This document shows, in pieces, positions 51,901 to 63,040 of a stretch of 64,000 nt of DNA. Each line of letters starts with the position of its first letter. Position 1 is the first letter of the stretch. Source of the stretch: Diprion similis (taxonomy: Eukaryota; Arthropoda; Insecta; Hymenoptera; Diprionidae); the NCBI RefSeq assembly GCF_021155765.1, contig NC_060117.1, positions 3,150,501 through 3,214,500 of the forward strand, written 5' to 3'. The translations under genes were made by a program, and so were the position numbers. The notes beneath the pieces are model-generated. The model saw only the letters and a list, made by a program, of their open reading frames with translations, made no database searches and was not told the origin of the DNA.

Positions 51901-52286
51901 TTTATACCTTTAAAGTTATCTTTGATGAATTTATAAGGCGAGATTCTTTCGCCGTTTCTCACACTCTCTGTAGAATTTAAGACAGTGTAAACAAACGCGG
52001 GTATAATGAATAAAAGATGAGAAAGTATCAAAAGCGAACGTTTCCTGTTTCGGACTCTTGATTTTCCTTTTCCTAAATCCCATATATCGATCAACTACGG
52101 CCGGTGGAGTGATTTTTTTATTAGAAATCTACTCACACATTGAAGGAACCGAAACGATGCGTGAACGATGTCGCTGTGATCCTGTTTTTCGTTTTCCGAT
52201 TCACGATCGTTACGTGACTTTCGTCGATCTTTGTCGGAGGTCCTCAAACCTTCCAAGTCCTTGTTAAAAGAATTATCCTCCTTCAT
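48995..52286 (-). CDS. Four-transmembrane MARVEL-like protein with long C-terminal tail, 346 aa (4 exons)
   Basis: Exons 5' to 3': 52137-52286, 50344-50514, 49593-49811, 48995-49495 (150, 171, 219 and 501 nt). All introns are phase 0 with good GT/AG borders, giving 346 residues and TAA. Residues 1-45 are charged and hydrophilic (KDRRKSRNDRESENEKQ). Spans: about 47-69 (FLQCIAAGLVFVYHMIGIWL), 75-99, 109-128 (TISIVGWICMLTGAILIM) and about 153-176. The TM3-TM4 loop is rich in His and acidic residues. The tail starts with a lysine cluster (EKKQKKKKE) and is Ser/Glu/Lys-rich and probably cytosolic. A TAA lies directly before the ATG in frame, so the start is bounded unless splicing adds to it. The last about 60 residues (from IVSFPFP) have different codon use and could be read-through past an unseen splice site. 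Same exon plan as the gene at 39587-43894, so probably a tandem paralogue. No named orthologue is recognised. Confidence 0.75.
49812..50343 (-). other. Intron 2 of the 346-aa membrane-protein gene
   Basis: 532-bp intron between the TM1-TM2 exon and the TM3-TM4 exon. Nothing else is recognised. Confidence 0.7.
50515..52136 (-). other. Intron 1 of the 346-aa membrane-protein gene
   Basis: 1.6-kb intron with a poly-T run at 50687-50712 and an inserted fold-back element at 51400-51611. No exon is supported. Confidence 0.7.
51400..51611 (-). mobile_element. MITE-like fold-back element, family 1, copy 1 (one end lost)
   Basis: The left end begins TTTTTTACGGTATGGACATT. The body matches the element at 56742-56971 in opposite orientation through GCGGAATAAAG-A-CTTTATTCCGC-type hairpin sequence. 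The right end stops at CTTTTCA, where the copy loses similarity, so one terminal inverted repeat is missing. It sits in intron 1 of the 346-aa gene. Confidence 0.8.
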
Positions 52287-52292
52287 TTAAGG

Positions 52293-52379
52293 TTACGTAT
52301 CGTGATCCAGAGAGTCGCCACGATCATCGATGAAGATCAAACCCATCATAACCAAAGAGGATCCTGCGGTTGTGGCCAT
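52293..52379 (-). other. Upstream open reading frame before the 346-aa gene
   Basis: ATG at 52377-52379, in strong context (A at -3, G at +4), opens 28 codons (MATTAGSSLVMMGLIFIDD and onward) and stops at TAA 52293-52295, six bases before the main ATG. If the leader is unspliced here, this uORF should reduce main-ORF translation or require reinitiation. It could instead be the start exon of an alternative transcript. Confidence 0.4.
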
Positions 52380-52860
52380 ATTGTAGATCGTTGATCAATT
52401 TTTTTTTTCACCTCTTCTCTGTTACTCGATATCTTCAGAATTCCTTTCTTGTGTCGCTACGTTTGTGCTCGACAAATACTAAAAGTAAAGAAAACAAATT
52501 CCATATTCAGGTAGAAAAAAAGACCGGAAACGGATCTCAGGTAGCTGGGTAGCAAAATAGTCATTCCATACTTCATGAATCTCGTCGGTACATATTTCCG
52601 CAACGCATTCCAATATCCTTGCACAGAATCCTTAAAAATATTTTTCAAGCAGAATTCACTTGACTCTGATATTCAAAACCCATACTTCCATAGTACACCA
52701 CGACTTCTATAGAATGACATTTTTTTTCTCTTTCCACCACGTCCAGTTCTCAAGATATCAACTAATTGTTTATCCACGATGGAACGTCCAGTGAGTTACG
52801 ATAGACAAATTGCTGTTACAATTATTGCAAGACACCGAGTTACGTATACATTGTTTTTTT

Positions 52861-53401
52861 TTTTGAGTCTCGTGTGACAAAATGTTAGTTTTTGATGTTT
52901 TAAGAGCCCACTCCAAAAGACAGCTCAAAAAAAAAAATTTTAAGAGGTCGCTCCAAATTTTTCAAATGTCAAAAATCGTCCTAAAATTAAATTAAAAAAA
53001 TTATATTTTCAGTATGTTGTTTGATTTTTAATTCATGTCGTGGTGTATTGTTATCGATTCTTTCTTACTAAATTAGAGAAAAAAAATGTATGAAATTTTA
53101 ATATGAATATTAAAAGGTCGTTCGAAAAGATCTAAAGAAATGCACCAAAAAATTGAAAAAAAATTATGAGCGACCTTTCAAACTTCAAATTTTGAACTGA
53201 AACTTTCGGAAACTTATTTTTTTTGTCTATATAATTATACCGTAACGAGTAAAAAAAATTTAAAAAAAAAAATCGATTTTTGACGATTTCTGACGTTTTA
53301 AAAAATGTGGAGCGACCTCTTAAAATTTTTTTTTCGAACTGTCCTTTGGAGTGGGCTCTTTAAACATCAAAAACTAACATTTTGTCACACGAGACTCAAA
53401 A
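52861..53401. mobile_element. Long-inverted-repeat element (about 540 bp)
   Basis: The arms at 52861-52982 and 53277-53401 are inverted copies with few mismatches, starting TTTTGAGTCTCGTGTGACAA and containing GAGCCCACTCCAAA and AAGAGGTCGCTCC. The AT-rich centre repeats the AGGTCG/GAGCGACC motif in both orientations (about 53115 and 53165). No transposase frame is present. It is either non-autonomous or a fold-back element. No clear target-site duplication is seen. Confidence 0.85.
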
Positions 53402-56041
53402 TAAAAAAAATAGTCGGTTTTTTTGCGCCACCCTAGTATACATATATACACAGATATTATGCATATGTTACATAAGTAACAAGTTATTCGAGCAATGATT
53501 TACAGAAGCACACACGAGTATTATGTGTAACGGTAATAACTCTGCAACTTCTGAACAGAATTAACAGTATAAACGACTGCTCTATAAGACAGTCCAGCCT
53601 TTCTCTGCATGGGACTCTGGTTAACCTCGATGCTGTCCAGTTGTGCATGTGCATTACAGGTTGCACAGCAAGGACAAAAAATAATGAACAAAAAAAAATA
53701 AGAAACACATAAAATCAATGAAAACAACTGAGGCGCAGCACCTATTAAAGTACTGCAGAAATAGTTGCAGTTGAGGTAAAAAAATTTCATTCGGTTCAGG
53801 CATAAAGAAATAAAGAAAAAGATGAGAGTGAGGGAGAAAAAACGGGAGCGTTTCTCGAAATTTTATATGGTAATTCTATGGGGGTAGAAGATTGAATCAC
53901 TCGTGATTCCATCGCATTCTTGACTGAATACCAGCTCTATACACACTTTGACGCCCGGGCTATCATGCGTATAAGATCCAATTCATACGTGTGTAGAGGT
54001 ATACAGTCCAGAGATGATGCAGCGTTGAAGAACGAAGCGAATGAATCTCACCTCGAAGAATTCCGGCAAAGGATTTTACAGACTAGGTGAGTGACGTCAT
54101 TTATATGTCGTTGACTCTCTTTCGGTCTATGCAGCATAAGGGAATGCGCCAGATCATAATCTCGATCGCAGGTAGGAGATAGAGTCGAGACTGATCACGC
54201 ACAGTGGCTGGTTTTATATCCAGATACTGGATTGTCCACGAGATGATGTACGAAGTTAGTGACTTTATATCGTTTTCGAATCATAGATCGATCAGTATTC
54301 AACGTTAAATCTGAGTCAGATACCATCCAAAGTCAGTTTCAGTTTGGTAGAGACTGAGTATTGACGAGAATGCTTCCAATTCAAAGTCCGAATGCAGTCG
54401 ATTGATTTCACGAGAAGCGATCGAGTAACGAGATTTCGATTACATCATGGTCAGTTGATGCCTTTTTTGGACACGTTATAAATCCAAATTAGCTCGTTCG
54501 AAGTAGGAACGTAAAGTGAGTGACTTCAGGTTTCTCGTGAAGCGAGGGAAGGTGTAATTGGCATCAGTTACGTGAAGTTCAAGTTGAAATCCTGTGGCTG
54601 AACTAAATCATGAATTTGAATAAACCTATGACAAGTTTGTAATTTGAAGTTTTTCACATCTCAAGAGATTTTCCTAATATACTAATACAGGAGGGTTCAC
54701 AACGTCATCAAGTCATCCGAAGTTTGTTCACTATTCACACTCAATCCGTATACCATACCAATAAGCTCTCTTTCTCTTTAGATCTTTTAGCGTGAATTAT
54801 GCTTCTCATGATCTCGATATTATTGGCTGGATAGTGCTTGCAGTGTATTTCCGATCATTATAACACGCTGCGGCACAACGTCGTCACTCCATTTCGCAAG
54901 TGAATATATATAATCCGCAGAGAAGAATTGCGAAAGCAACTATATTGGTAGATTATACGGCAAAGACTGGCCTGCAACCCATCCTTCATTCCTTCCGCGA
55001 TTAGACAAACGCGGCACTGTCTCAACGCCCCAAGAACTGCTCCTCTTCACTGCCTTGTTCTGCCTGGTTAACTACCCGTAACTTCCTGTTTCCTGCCTCG
55101 TTCACCTTCTATGCTATCCGCTGATCGCCGACCGAAGCTTCTAGCTTATTCAGCATTCCGGGTGTTGATCATTTGCGAAAATTGATTCACAAGGCATAGA
55201 AGTGCGCGGCCACAAGGTCTGCAGGTGGTCCAAGACTCGGTCCATCCTCAATAATCATTACTGACGTAAAATTCTTGAAGAGATCACAAGGTCTGGTGGT
55301 CCAAAGCTCTGTCCATGGTCAATAATCATCACTGATTTTTTCGTTCGTCAAAAGGGACTAACCACGAGCTTCAGGTTACAATGGATTCGAAGGACAGCTA
55401 ATGGCTCTTGTACGTTTTCGTACTTTTGGGTTAGACTATCGTCTGAACGTTGAACAATTTCTGTCTAGCTGGTGTAACAATTGTATTTATATCTCGCAGA
55501 AATTTGTTAGACAAAATTCACGCAAAGTATAGATTAGTGCCAACCACAAAACATTACTGAGGATCCATCGATACGTTTCAATGCTGAGCTCATTTTCGAG
55601 ACTTTTCTCACCGAGTATAGAACTGACCGGTAAATTGAAGGATCGAAAAACTTTTTCACCGAATTATTAAAGCTCGTGATTCATGGGGCAATGGAAGCGA
55701 GGGAGAGGAATCGAGGGTCGTCTGCTTTTTGGGCACGATTGAGACATTCTGGAGGGTTCCGAGCCACAAGCTTGGGTAACATCCTGCAGCACTTTCTGAA
55801 CTCTCGTTTCCTCTGCCCCTCGGGGTCTGAAACTATCCGGCAAACTGATAACAACACGTAGTGCTACTCACGGTTATCAGGGTACTCAGATCTCTGGAGA
55901 TTGTGTAGGGATCTTTGTATAGAAACACTTTACTGCTTGGGTATACTCAATTAGTTCCAAGATGGAAGTGCAATATTTGCAAATATGTGTAACAAGGCAG
56001 TTGAAGAAAATTTTTTTTTTTCATTATTTTAGTTCGTAAGC
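53402..56041. other. Intergenic region
   Basis: No supported gene. It contains a local imperfect duplication at 55211-55337, listed separately. Open frames at 53484-53790 (minus) and 55676-55861 (plus) have no domain or coding character. Confidence 0.6.
55211..55337. repeat. Imperfect direct duplication of about 50 bp
   Basis: CACAAGGTCTGCAGGTGGTCC at 55211 and CACAAGGTCTGGTGGTCC at 55287 each lead through a TCCAT-TCAATAATCAT-ACTGA segment, about 76 bp apart. This is a small local tandem duplication. Confidence 0.7.
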
Positions 56042-56494
56042 CCTGAAATGTAACTGTTTGATAGAGAAAAGATCATCCCGAAGGATGAGCTCTTGGCTCA
56101 AGTCTAAAAGGTTGCTTATTTGCTTGATATTTCTCAGATTCATTTAACATACTGGGAAAATATCACTTTTCGTTAAAAGTTGAAATACTTTTTAAGCATA
56201 GATCCTTGATATGAAGCTGATTCTTCAAGATTTCTAAACCTCTAAGATACTTGTCAAGATCAAAACTACCAATTTTTAGCAAAAACGAGAAAATCGTTAC
56301 TGTTCTAACGAAGAATCAGTTTTGAAGAAAAATATTAAATACTTTACGAGTATTTCAACTTTTAACGAAAAGTGAAATTTTCCAACAATAACTGAATGGG
56401 AAACGAAAATCAAATAAGCGAGTTTCTGAACTTGAGCTAGAGAGCTCATATTTCGTGAGGATATTTTTTTACATCGAACGCTAACATTTCAGAA
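56042..56494. mobile_element. Fold-back element, nearly whole-length inverted repeat
   Basis: The left half (from CCTGAAATGTAACTG) and the right half (ending CTAACATTTCAGAATA) are inverted copies over most of their length. The best-kept core is CACTTTTCGTTAAAAGTTGA at about 56164 and its complement near 56355; GAGCTC, CTTATTTG and CTGATTCTTC also pair. Only a short centre is unpaired. No coding frame. A transcript would form a hairpin of about 200 bp. Confidence 0.8.
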
Positions 56495-56595
56495 TATAAG
56501 AGTGAAAGAATTTTTGGTTTTTCTCTTCAACCATCCTGACGTATAAAAACGTAGCGATCAGAGCGTAAATAAAATTGATAAAAAATAGCTATTCA

Positions 56596-56734
56596 TGTGG
56601 CATGCCCGTAAACCGCCTGTTTTTTTTTTTGGCAAGGATGAAGATTTCAGGACGAGCTGAAGGCGAGCTGGAAGCGAGCCGGAAGCGAGTACTGAAATTA
56701 TCCGAGGCAAAAAACGGTTTACGGGCATGCCACA
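56596..56734. mobile_element. Short MITE-like element, family 2, 20-bp perfect terminal inverted repeats
   Basis: TGTGGCATGCCCGTAAACCG at 56596-56615 is the exact complement of 56715-56734. Pairing continues loosely inward through the T/A runs and GGCAAGG/GCCTCGG. Total 139 bp with no coding capacity. It ends 7 bp from the family 1 element at 56742. Confidence 0.85.
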
Positions 56735-56741
56735 TACAATA

Positions 56742-56971
56742 TTTTTTACGGTATGGGCATTGAAAAGCAAAACGAAGAGTGAGGTTATGTCGCGATCTGT
56801 TCGACGAAGCTACTTTATTCGGCAGTTTGGGATGCGCACTTCGAACTGCGCGTCAAAACTGCGGAATAAAGACTTTATTCCGCAACTTTGTTCGCTGCCG
56901 TATAAAGCGTCACTTTACGAAACGAAAACTGCCACAAAAAGTGGACTTTTCAATGCCCATACCGTAAAAAA
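56742..56971 (+). mobile_element. MITE-like fold-back element, family 1, copy 2 (complete)
   Basis: 230 bp with perfect 26-bp terminal inverted repeats (outer part TTTTTTACGGTATGGGCATT) and nested internal palindromes, including GCGGAATAAAG-A-CTTTATTCCGC near 56861. It matches the element at 51400-51611 in reverse orientation. It has no transposase and so depends on another element for movement. Target-site duplication cannot be told apart in the T/A-rich edges. Confidence 0.88.
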
Positions 56972-58492
56972 AATTTCTTTCTCCCTTATACGCAGTTTTT
57001 TCAATTTTCACCGAGTGACGCGGCCATGGACGGATAAAACGCGACGGATCCACCACGAATGCTTTATGGACGTAGGTGTATACCTATATCTGCGGTAATC
57101 GAGTTATTTTCGCAATTTCGCAACGTCAAACAAACGAGCCTGCGAGCCCAGCGTTCATCCACGTTAGCGCATATATACGTCGGATATCTTCTGAAAACAA
57201 ACAGGGTATGATGGGTTGGCATATAACGGCGGGGCCTCCGCTGCACCGATTACGTATACCAGCATATATAGGAGATTCCGTGCCAACTCTCGATCATTCG
57301 TTATTAATTCACCTATTAATCACGATCACTTAACGTTTTCGTTATTCGAAGAGAAACCACGTATATAAACTAATGATTCACACGATATTGTTTAGACAAT
57401 TTTTGCAAACAGTTTAACATTGATCAGACGAAAGATTAAAAACACGATATCGCCACTTTGAGAATGGCTTCAAGTCCGTTTTTTTTTTTTTATTAAATTT
57501 TCAACTCACCTAATCCAAGACGAAGAGTGATAACGTCGACAAACGATTCGATGTATAAAATTGAAAGAACGTCCGAAGGAATATGCCAAAAAATGATCGT
57601 CGATGAAACGGAAGGCATAAAAAATTGCGGATTCGTTACGGAATACCCGGTGCGAATTCCTGCGTTGGAAATTTTTTTTTTCCTACTCAAATAACCTCCA
57701 CCGGTGTAAAACTGTCTCAGTTTTACGTATATTGAAACAGAAACGCGCACACGTTGATCACGGAATATTTACCGGCCGTTGAAGCAATCGGAAAACAAAC
57801 TTTATGATCCGAGTATTACTATATATGTATAGGCACTATACGTATATTTCCTAGGGGAAACATATAAAAGCCTATACAGTCGGTACGCAGTAATATAATT
57901 CGCTGACGAATCGTTTTCTCTTTTTCTTCTAAACGTTCGTAATTTCGACAGAGATAAAAATGGAAGGAAAACCGAATCTTTGGATATTAAAACTACGCAA
58001 AAATTATAAAAAACTTATTTTAACCTGTAGTTTTGGAAATATTTTAATCTAATTAATGGTTAAAAGTTCGCGAAAATGTCAGTCAGCCATAGTTAAAAAT
58101 TATTGACGTATCAGACTTACGAAAATGTGGCAACGTCGGATAAAAAAACGTTTTTTTCCATTTTACAGTTTTTGTTTATTTTTTTTCTTCATTTGCAAAT
58201 CGTTCGTTCTGTCGAAATTGAGTTCTTTCATTACTCATTTTGTGATTGTATAGATGAAATTTGTTTATTTGTTAAATGCGCTGTTGCCAGATATATTTTT
58301 TAGGTGGAAAAATAATTGAGTGAAAAAACATTTGTTTATTATTGTTAGTAGATAAATAATTGAATCAATCGGATCAAAAGTGATTTTAGATAACATCTAA
58401 GTTTAAGTTATTAATTTAAAATTTCTCATTGTAAAAATTGTGAGTAATATTTGATTGAAAAGTAAAACAAAAAAACAATTTGAAATTATCGC

Positions 58493-58526
<34 letters not shown>

Positions 58527-59980
58527 CACACAAAGCTTCACTTTTTCTAATCATCCCGGAAAAATTTGGGGCAGAAAATTTTTCGACACTTGTTAACGGT
58601 GAAAAAAAAACACCGAGGTAAGTATAGGCGTATTTGATTCGCTGGGCAAAATGCGCAATTCAAATCCTCACCGAGAAACGAACGAATTCCCATGTGAATT
58701 CATCGGGCAGCACTAAATTCCGCCCAACAGCCTTTCAGCCCCCCCAGGGGGATTAACCCGGGTATTCCCTAGGGATCGGGGGCTGCAGGGGCAAGCTTGA
58801 AAATACCCAGAAACACCCGCGGCGTCGTTTAATGGAAGAAAAGACGCCCCGGCATGGCGCCTTGCTCAGAGGATATTATTTATTATTCTTTTTGTTCTGA
58901 CACAGGTATTATAAATTCATCCGTTTATCTATAGGACGAGTGTTTTTGTGAAAACTAAACCGCGTGAATAGAGTTTCGATAATAGTCAGAAATTATTGGG
59001 TGAAAAAAAATTATGAAAGATCTTATTTTGTAGTAATTATTATACTTGCATTCATCAGATTCCGTGATTTTCGATTACCATAAAAGACTTGATCGATCCT
59101 TAAAATTTTATTATACTCGATTTTGAGATCCTTCATTTTGATATTTTCGCACAGTGTTATTCGCGAATCGACTTTGAATATAATTAGAAAATTTCATATT
59201 CGATTAATTTTTTCAAGATACTTTTGAAAATATTTTAAATTCATCAGTTCCTTTTTATATTCCTTCATTTTTTTTTTTTTTTTTCTTATTTGCACGGATA
59301 CAATAATGTGGAAACTATACTGTGAAATTGAAATTCTTTTTTTACAAATGGGTCTGTTTTCTAGTTTTTCAATTGTTCAGTGAATTAATTCTTCTTGAAT
59401 ATTCAACTAATCTTAAATCTCCAATTAAATTTTCGTTACACTGTATAATAACTAGAAGAATCAGCATTAAAGCTGAAGAATTCGATCCGAATTAACCTGC
59501 CCTCGAAAAATAATGTCCCGTTTCTATAAGACTGTTGTAAAAGTATAATACCTGCTACCGTAATAATCCGAAAAGAGCAGACGGCTCGATTTATTGTTAA
59601 CCTGGAATTAAATGACTCTTCAATTATTGCCCATTTCACTTGTATTACCGATTCTATAATATAAATAAAGCTTCTGACCTGGGATTATGTGCTTGAAATT
59701 AGTCAACCATAGGCGGGTCACCCATGATACCTGCATGGTGGTAGAGGCAGGTGAACTATGCATGCAAAACGGTAACGTGGTCTTGCGCAGGTATAATAAT
59801 CGGTAATAAGCAGTGAGTCAACAATAAGTGTAACAGAAAGTGAATAAATGAAATCGGTCAGTAATCGAAACAAAGTGGGATTAACAGATTAAGTGTGAAT
59901 AACAAGGATATTCAGTATTCTGGGAAAATTTCGCTTCGGTGTAAATCAGGGAATAAAAGTAAGGAAGAATTTTTGCATAT
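56972..59980. other. AT-rich intergenic region with a small GC-rich islet
   Basis: No supported gene. At about 58730-58850 a short GC-rich segment holds palindromes such as CCCGGG and a GGGGGATTAACCC box. A run of about 30 A is at 58495-58524. Confidence 0.6.
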
Positions 59981-60425
59981 TGTGCAACTAGTGTGCAAAA
60001 TACGATTTTCCGCGCTAGTGCGGGAAATTTATTATTTTTCGCATTCATTTCGATACGCAAAATCGAATTTAAATTACACACTTTCTTTTTTTCTTAGGAA
60101 TAAAAAAAGATTTTACAGATTATATCAAATAACCAGGGAGTGAATAGAAAATAGTTATTTTACCTGCTTACTAACATTTATTGTTGTAGGTACTTACAGC
60201 CTTTTTTTTAATTCTCCTCTACAATCATTATTTCCGAAAAAAGAAAATTTTCGTGATTAGAAAACAGTATAAAATAAATTTCACACATAAAGAATATCAT
60301 TTTTTCTAACCGAGTACCGAAAAATTCGATTTTCCGTATCCGAACGAATGCGCAAAATAGTACATTCTCACACCGGTGCGGAAAATTCCATTTTCCGCAC
60401 TAGTTGCGAAATTTACTATTCTTAT
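59981..60425. mobile_element. Fold-back element with about 100-bp inverted arms
   Basis: The left arm (59981-60085, containing GCAACTAGTGTG, TTTTCCGCGCTAGTGCGG and TTCGCATTCA) pairs with the right arm (about 60318-60425, containing CGAATGCGCAAAATAG and CCGCACTAGTTGCG). The spacer is about 230 bp and AT-rich. No coding frame; related in style to the elements at 52861 and 56042 but not in sequence. Confidence 0.75.
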
Positions 60426-63009
60426 CTTTCTTTTTTTTTCTTGAGGAAGGAACAAAAAAAAATGTATAGTCTTACCAACTTCTTAATTCTAAATTGAAAA
60501 TAAAATATGTACCTGTTCATAAAAAAATGAACAATTTTACGTGTGCAGGCACGGTAAAAAGGTTACGACGAACTCGTGACTCGGTGTTCTCGCATTTATT
60601 ATTCCGTGTTAAATTAACCCCTGGGCGTCTAGCTGCACCCCATGTCGGATTATCATGGGTGAGCTAGACACCTGCAGCACTATCCGGAAATGCAGAGACC
60701 CGCATATTACGTAGACCGAGCTGTGTATAACGAAGTACGGGGTAATTCGACGTGCGCGCGAAGCTAGCCGGCAGGGTTTATACACCATGTAATATGAATG
60801 AAGGGTTCCCTCGGCGAATGCTGCCGCATTAGATACCGACGAGGCTGCAAGCTTTGTGCTGAGAGAGCTTTTCGTATCGCCATTTCTACCCCGCTCGTGC
60901 GTCACGTGAGGGTGTCTGAGAATTCCTTATAGAAAAGTATCGTGGAGAAAATGGTTTACGAATTTTGAGGTGTGAAAAAAAAATTGCTATATTTTATTTC
61001 AACTCAGCTTATGCGATTCGATTTTCAAATTTCAGTAATAATATTTCGAAAAACGTTGCAAGCGATGGAGAAAAATTCTTTCAACTTTCTTTACGAGTCT
61101 TCGCCGCCATTTTTAGCCACTTTAATCGTGACTATTTTTCGTTTCTCTTATTTCACCTTGTGTTTTTTTTTTTGTTTTTTTTTTTATTTTTTTATCTTCA
61201 GCTTCAAGAGTTTGCATCATTTTTTCATTTCTGGCACAATAATTACTTACAGCTCACGTTGAGTCCGTTTCAATGACACGTGACAGAGATACCTGATTTA
61301 ATTTGAATCGTTTAATTTGACAACGTAGGATTTCGACCCGCGTGACTTTTTTGCTTCTTTCTCTCTCTCGCTCTCTTCGGTTAATTTACGTCCAACTTAT
61401 TTATTGACGTTTCTTATCGTACCGCATAATTCCCCTTAAATATTTACATACATTACATATACGTCATACATTATCTACCAAAGTTTTTCTTTTAAACTCC
61501 TGTTTGCTTTTTTCTTATTTATTTATTTATTGTTTTTTTTTTTTTTACTTATTGCATATACAGTATTGATTATCAAATTGTAACAATTAATTCATTCACA
61601 AAATATATCAGTGAGTAAATATAATTTAATCTTGTACTGTAAATTTGAGAAGAAATATGAATACAAATGTTGAAAGAAACGCGAGGAAAGTAGGGCAACT
61701 TGATGATGTTTTTTTTTTTTTTTCAATTTATTTTTAGATAATTGCTTGTTAAAACTTCTCAGAAGTCTTATTCCACGAAGACTATAATTAATTTAAATGA
61801 TAATTTATCCTCATTTCATCAGTCTCGAAACGAAAAGTTGATCAAATTATTTTTTTACTTCCCAGTATTTTCCTCCCAATTTTGTCAATTTCGAAAATCG
61901 AATAACATCAACCTGTTTTCAGGATGATTTTGTTGTTGATTTTTTTTTCTTTTTCTGTTTTTTTTTTTCCAAACTATAACACGTTACGTCACATCAAGCC
62001 GCCAACGAACAAGTTCAATGATTTTGAATTTTGTTCACCTTGTCAAAAACGAATAGATAAAAGAAAAAAAAGAAAAAAAAAATAACTGGACAGATTCAGT
62101 TCGAGAAAATCGCTTATATCGTATTCGGCTGATTTTATTTCGGCGCAATTTATCGCCACAATTAGAGAGTCCCGCCCTAAAAGGGTTGCAAATTCGTTCC
62201 TCGGGGATTCGCTATAGGGGATGGGATCAACGTCGAGTTTCGATAACAATTCTGCGAATGGCCGAAAAGCAGCCCTACGGGCATATCGACTCCATTACCT
62301 ACAGCCAAGCCTCGAAAACTCGTGGCGAGAATAGCTGCATGTGTATACATATAGTTTAGGTATATATTTAATGTGTAACACGTTAAGTACTTCGTGAATT
62401 TTACGAAAGTCCAGGTGACAGATGTTTCAACGATACTGCGGAGAGAGAATTGTATAGAAAACTTTCAATTTTCACACGGAAATATCTAATTAAATATGTA
62501 TGAATATTTAGGACATTCGATTGATCCTTATAATAAGAAATATTTCTCCTGCAAAAATAAAACAATATTAACAGTTTGCCAATTTAAAATTACGTTTCAG
62601 GGGGTGGATGGATTTTTTTATTTTTGTCGATTATCGGGGGATTTTCTAAAATTTACGAAAACTTGACAAAACGGGGGGAGAGAAAAAAAAACATCGTTAT
62701 CGACTATTTTGTGAGATAAGGGATAAAAAAGAAAAAAAAAAAAAAAAAAAAAAATACCTGCTCGAAGAATAATTGATTACAAATTGGTTTGTAAATATTT
62801 TTTTTCAAAGAACGAAGGTTTTCTTTTCTTTTTCTTTTTTTTTTTTCCCCCCCATCTGAATCGTGCGCCGAACGCTTGCGGTTCGTTTTTTATTTCGTAA
62901 AAAATTAGGGAAAATTATATATTTATCGAAATTAGTCAGCTGTTTCGATAACGCGAGTAGTTAGCTTGGGAATTTTCAGTTTCAAGATAAAGTGAAGAAA
63001 AGAGATAAA

Positions 63010-63040
<31 letters not shown>

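Noticed and set aside
56575..57098. Open frames across the fold-back elements (56558-57098)
   Set aside because: The same peptide pieces appear on opposite strands at 51.4 and 56.8 kb because the DNA is an inverted repeat; no transposase motif is present.
60609..60905. 98-codon minus-strand frame
   Set aside because: No recognisable domain, and it coincides with a GC-richer island where stop codons are rarer.
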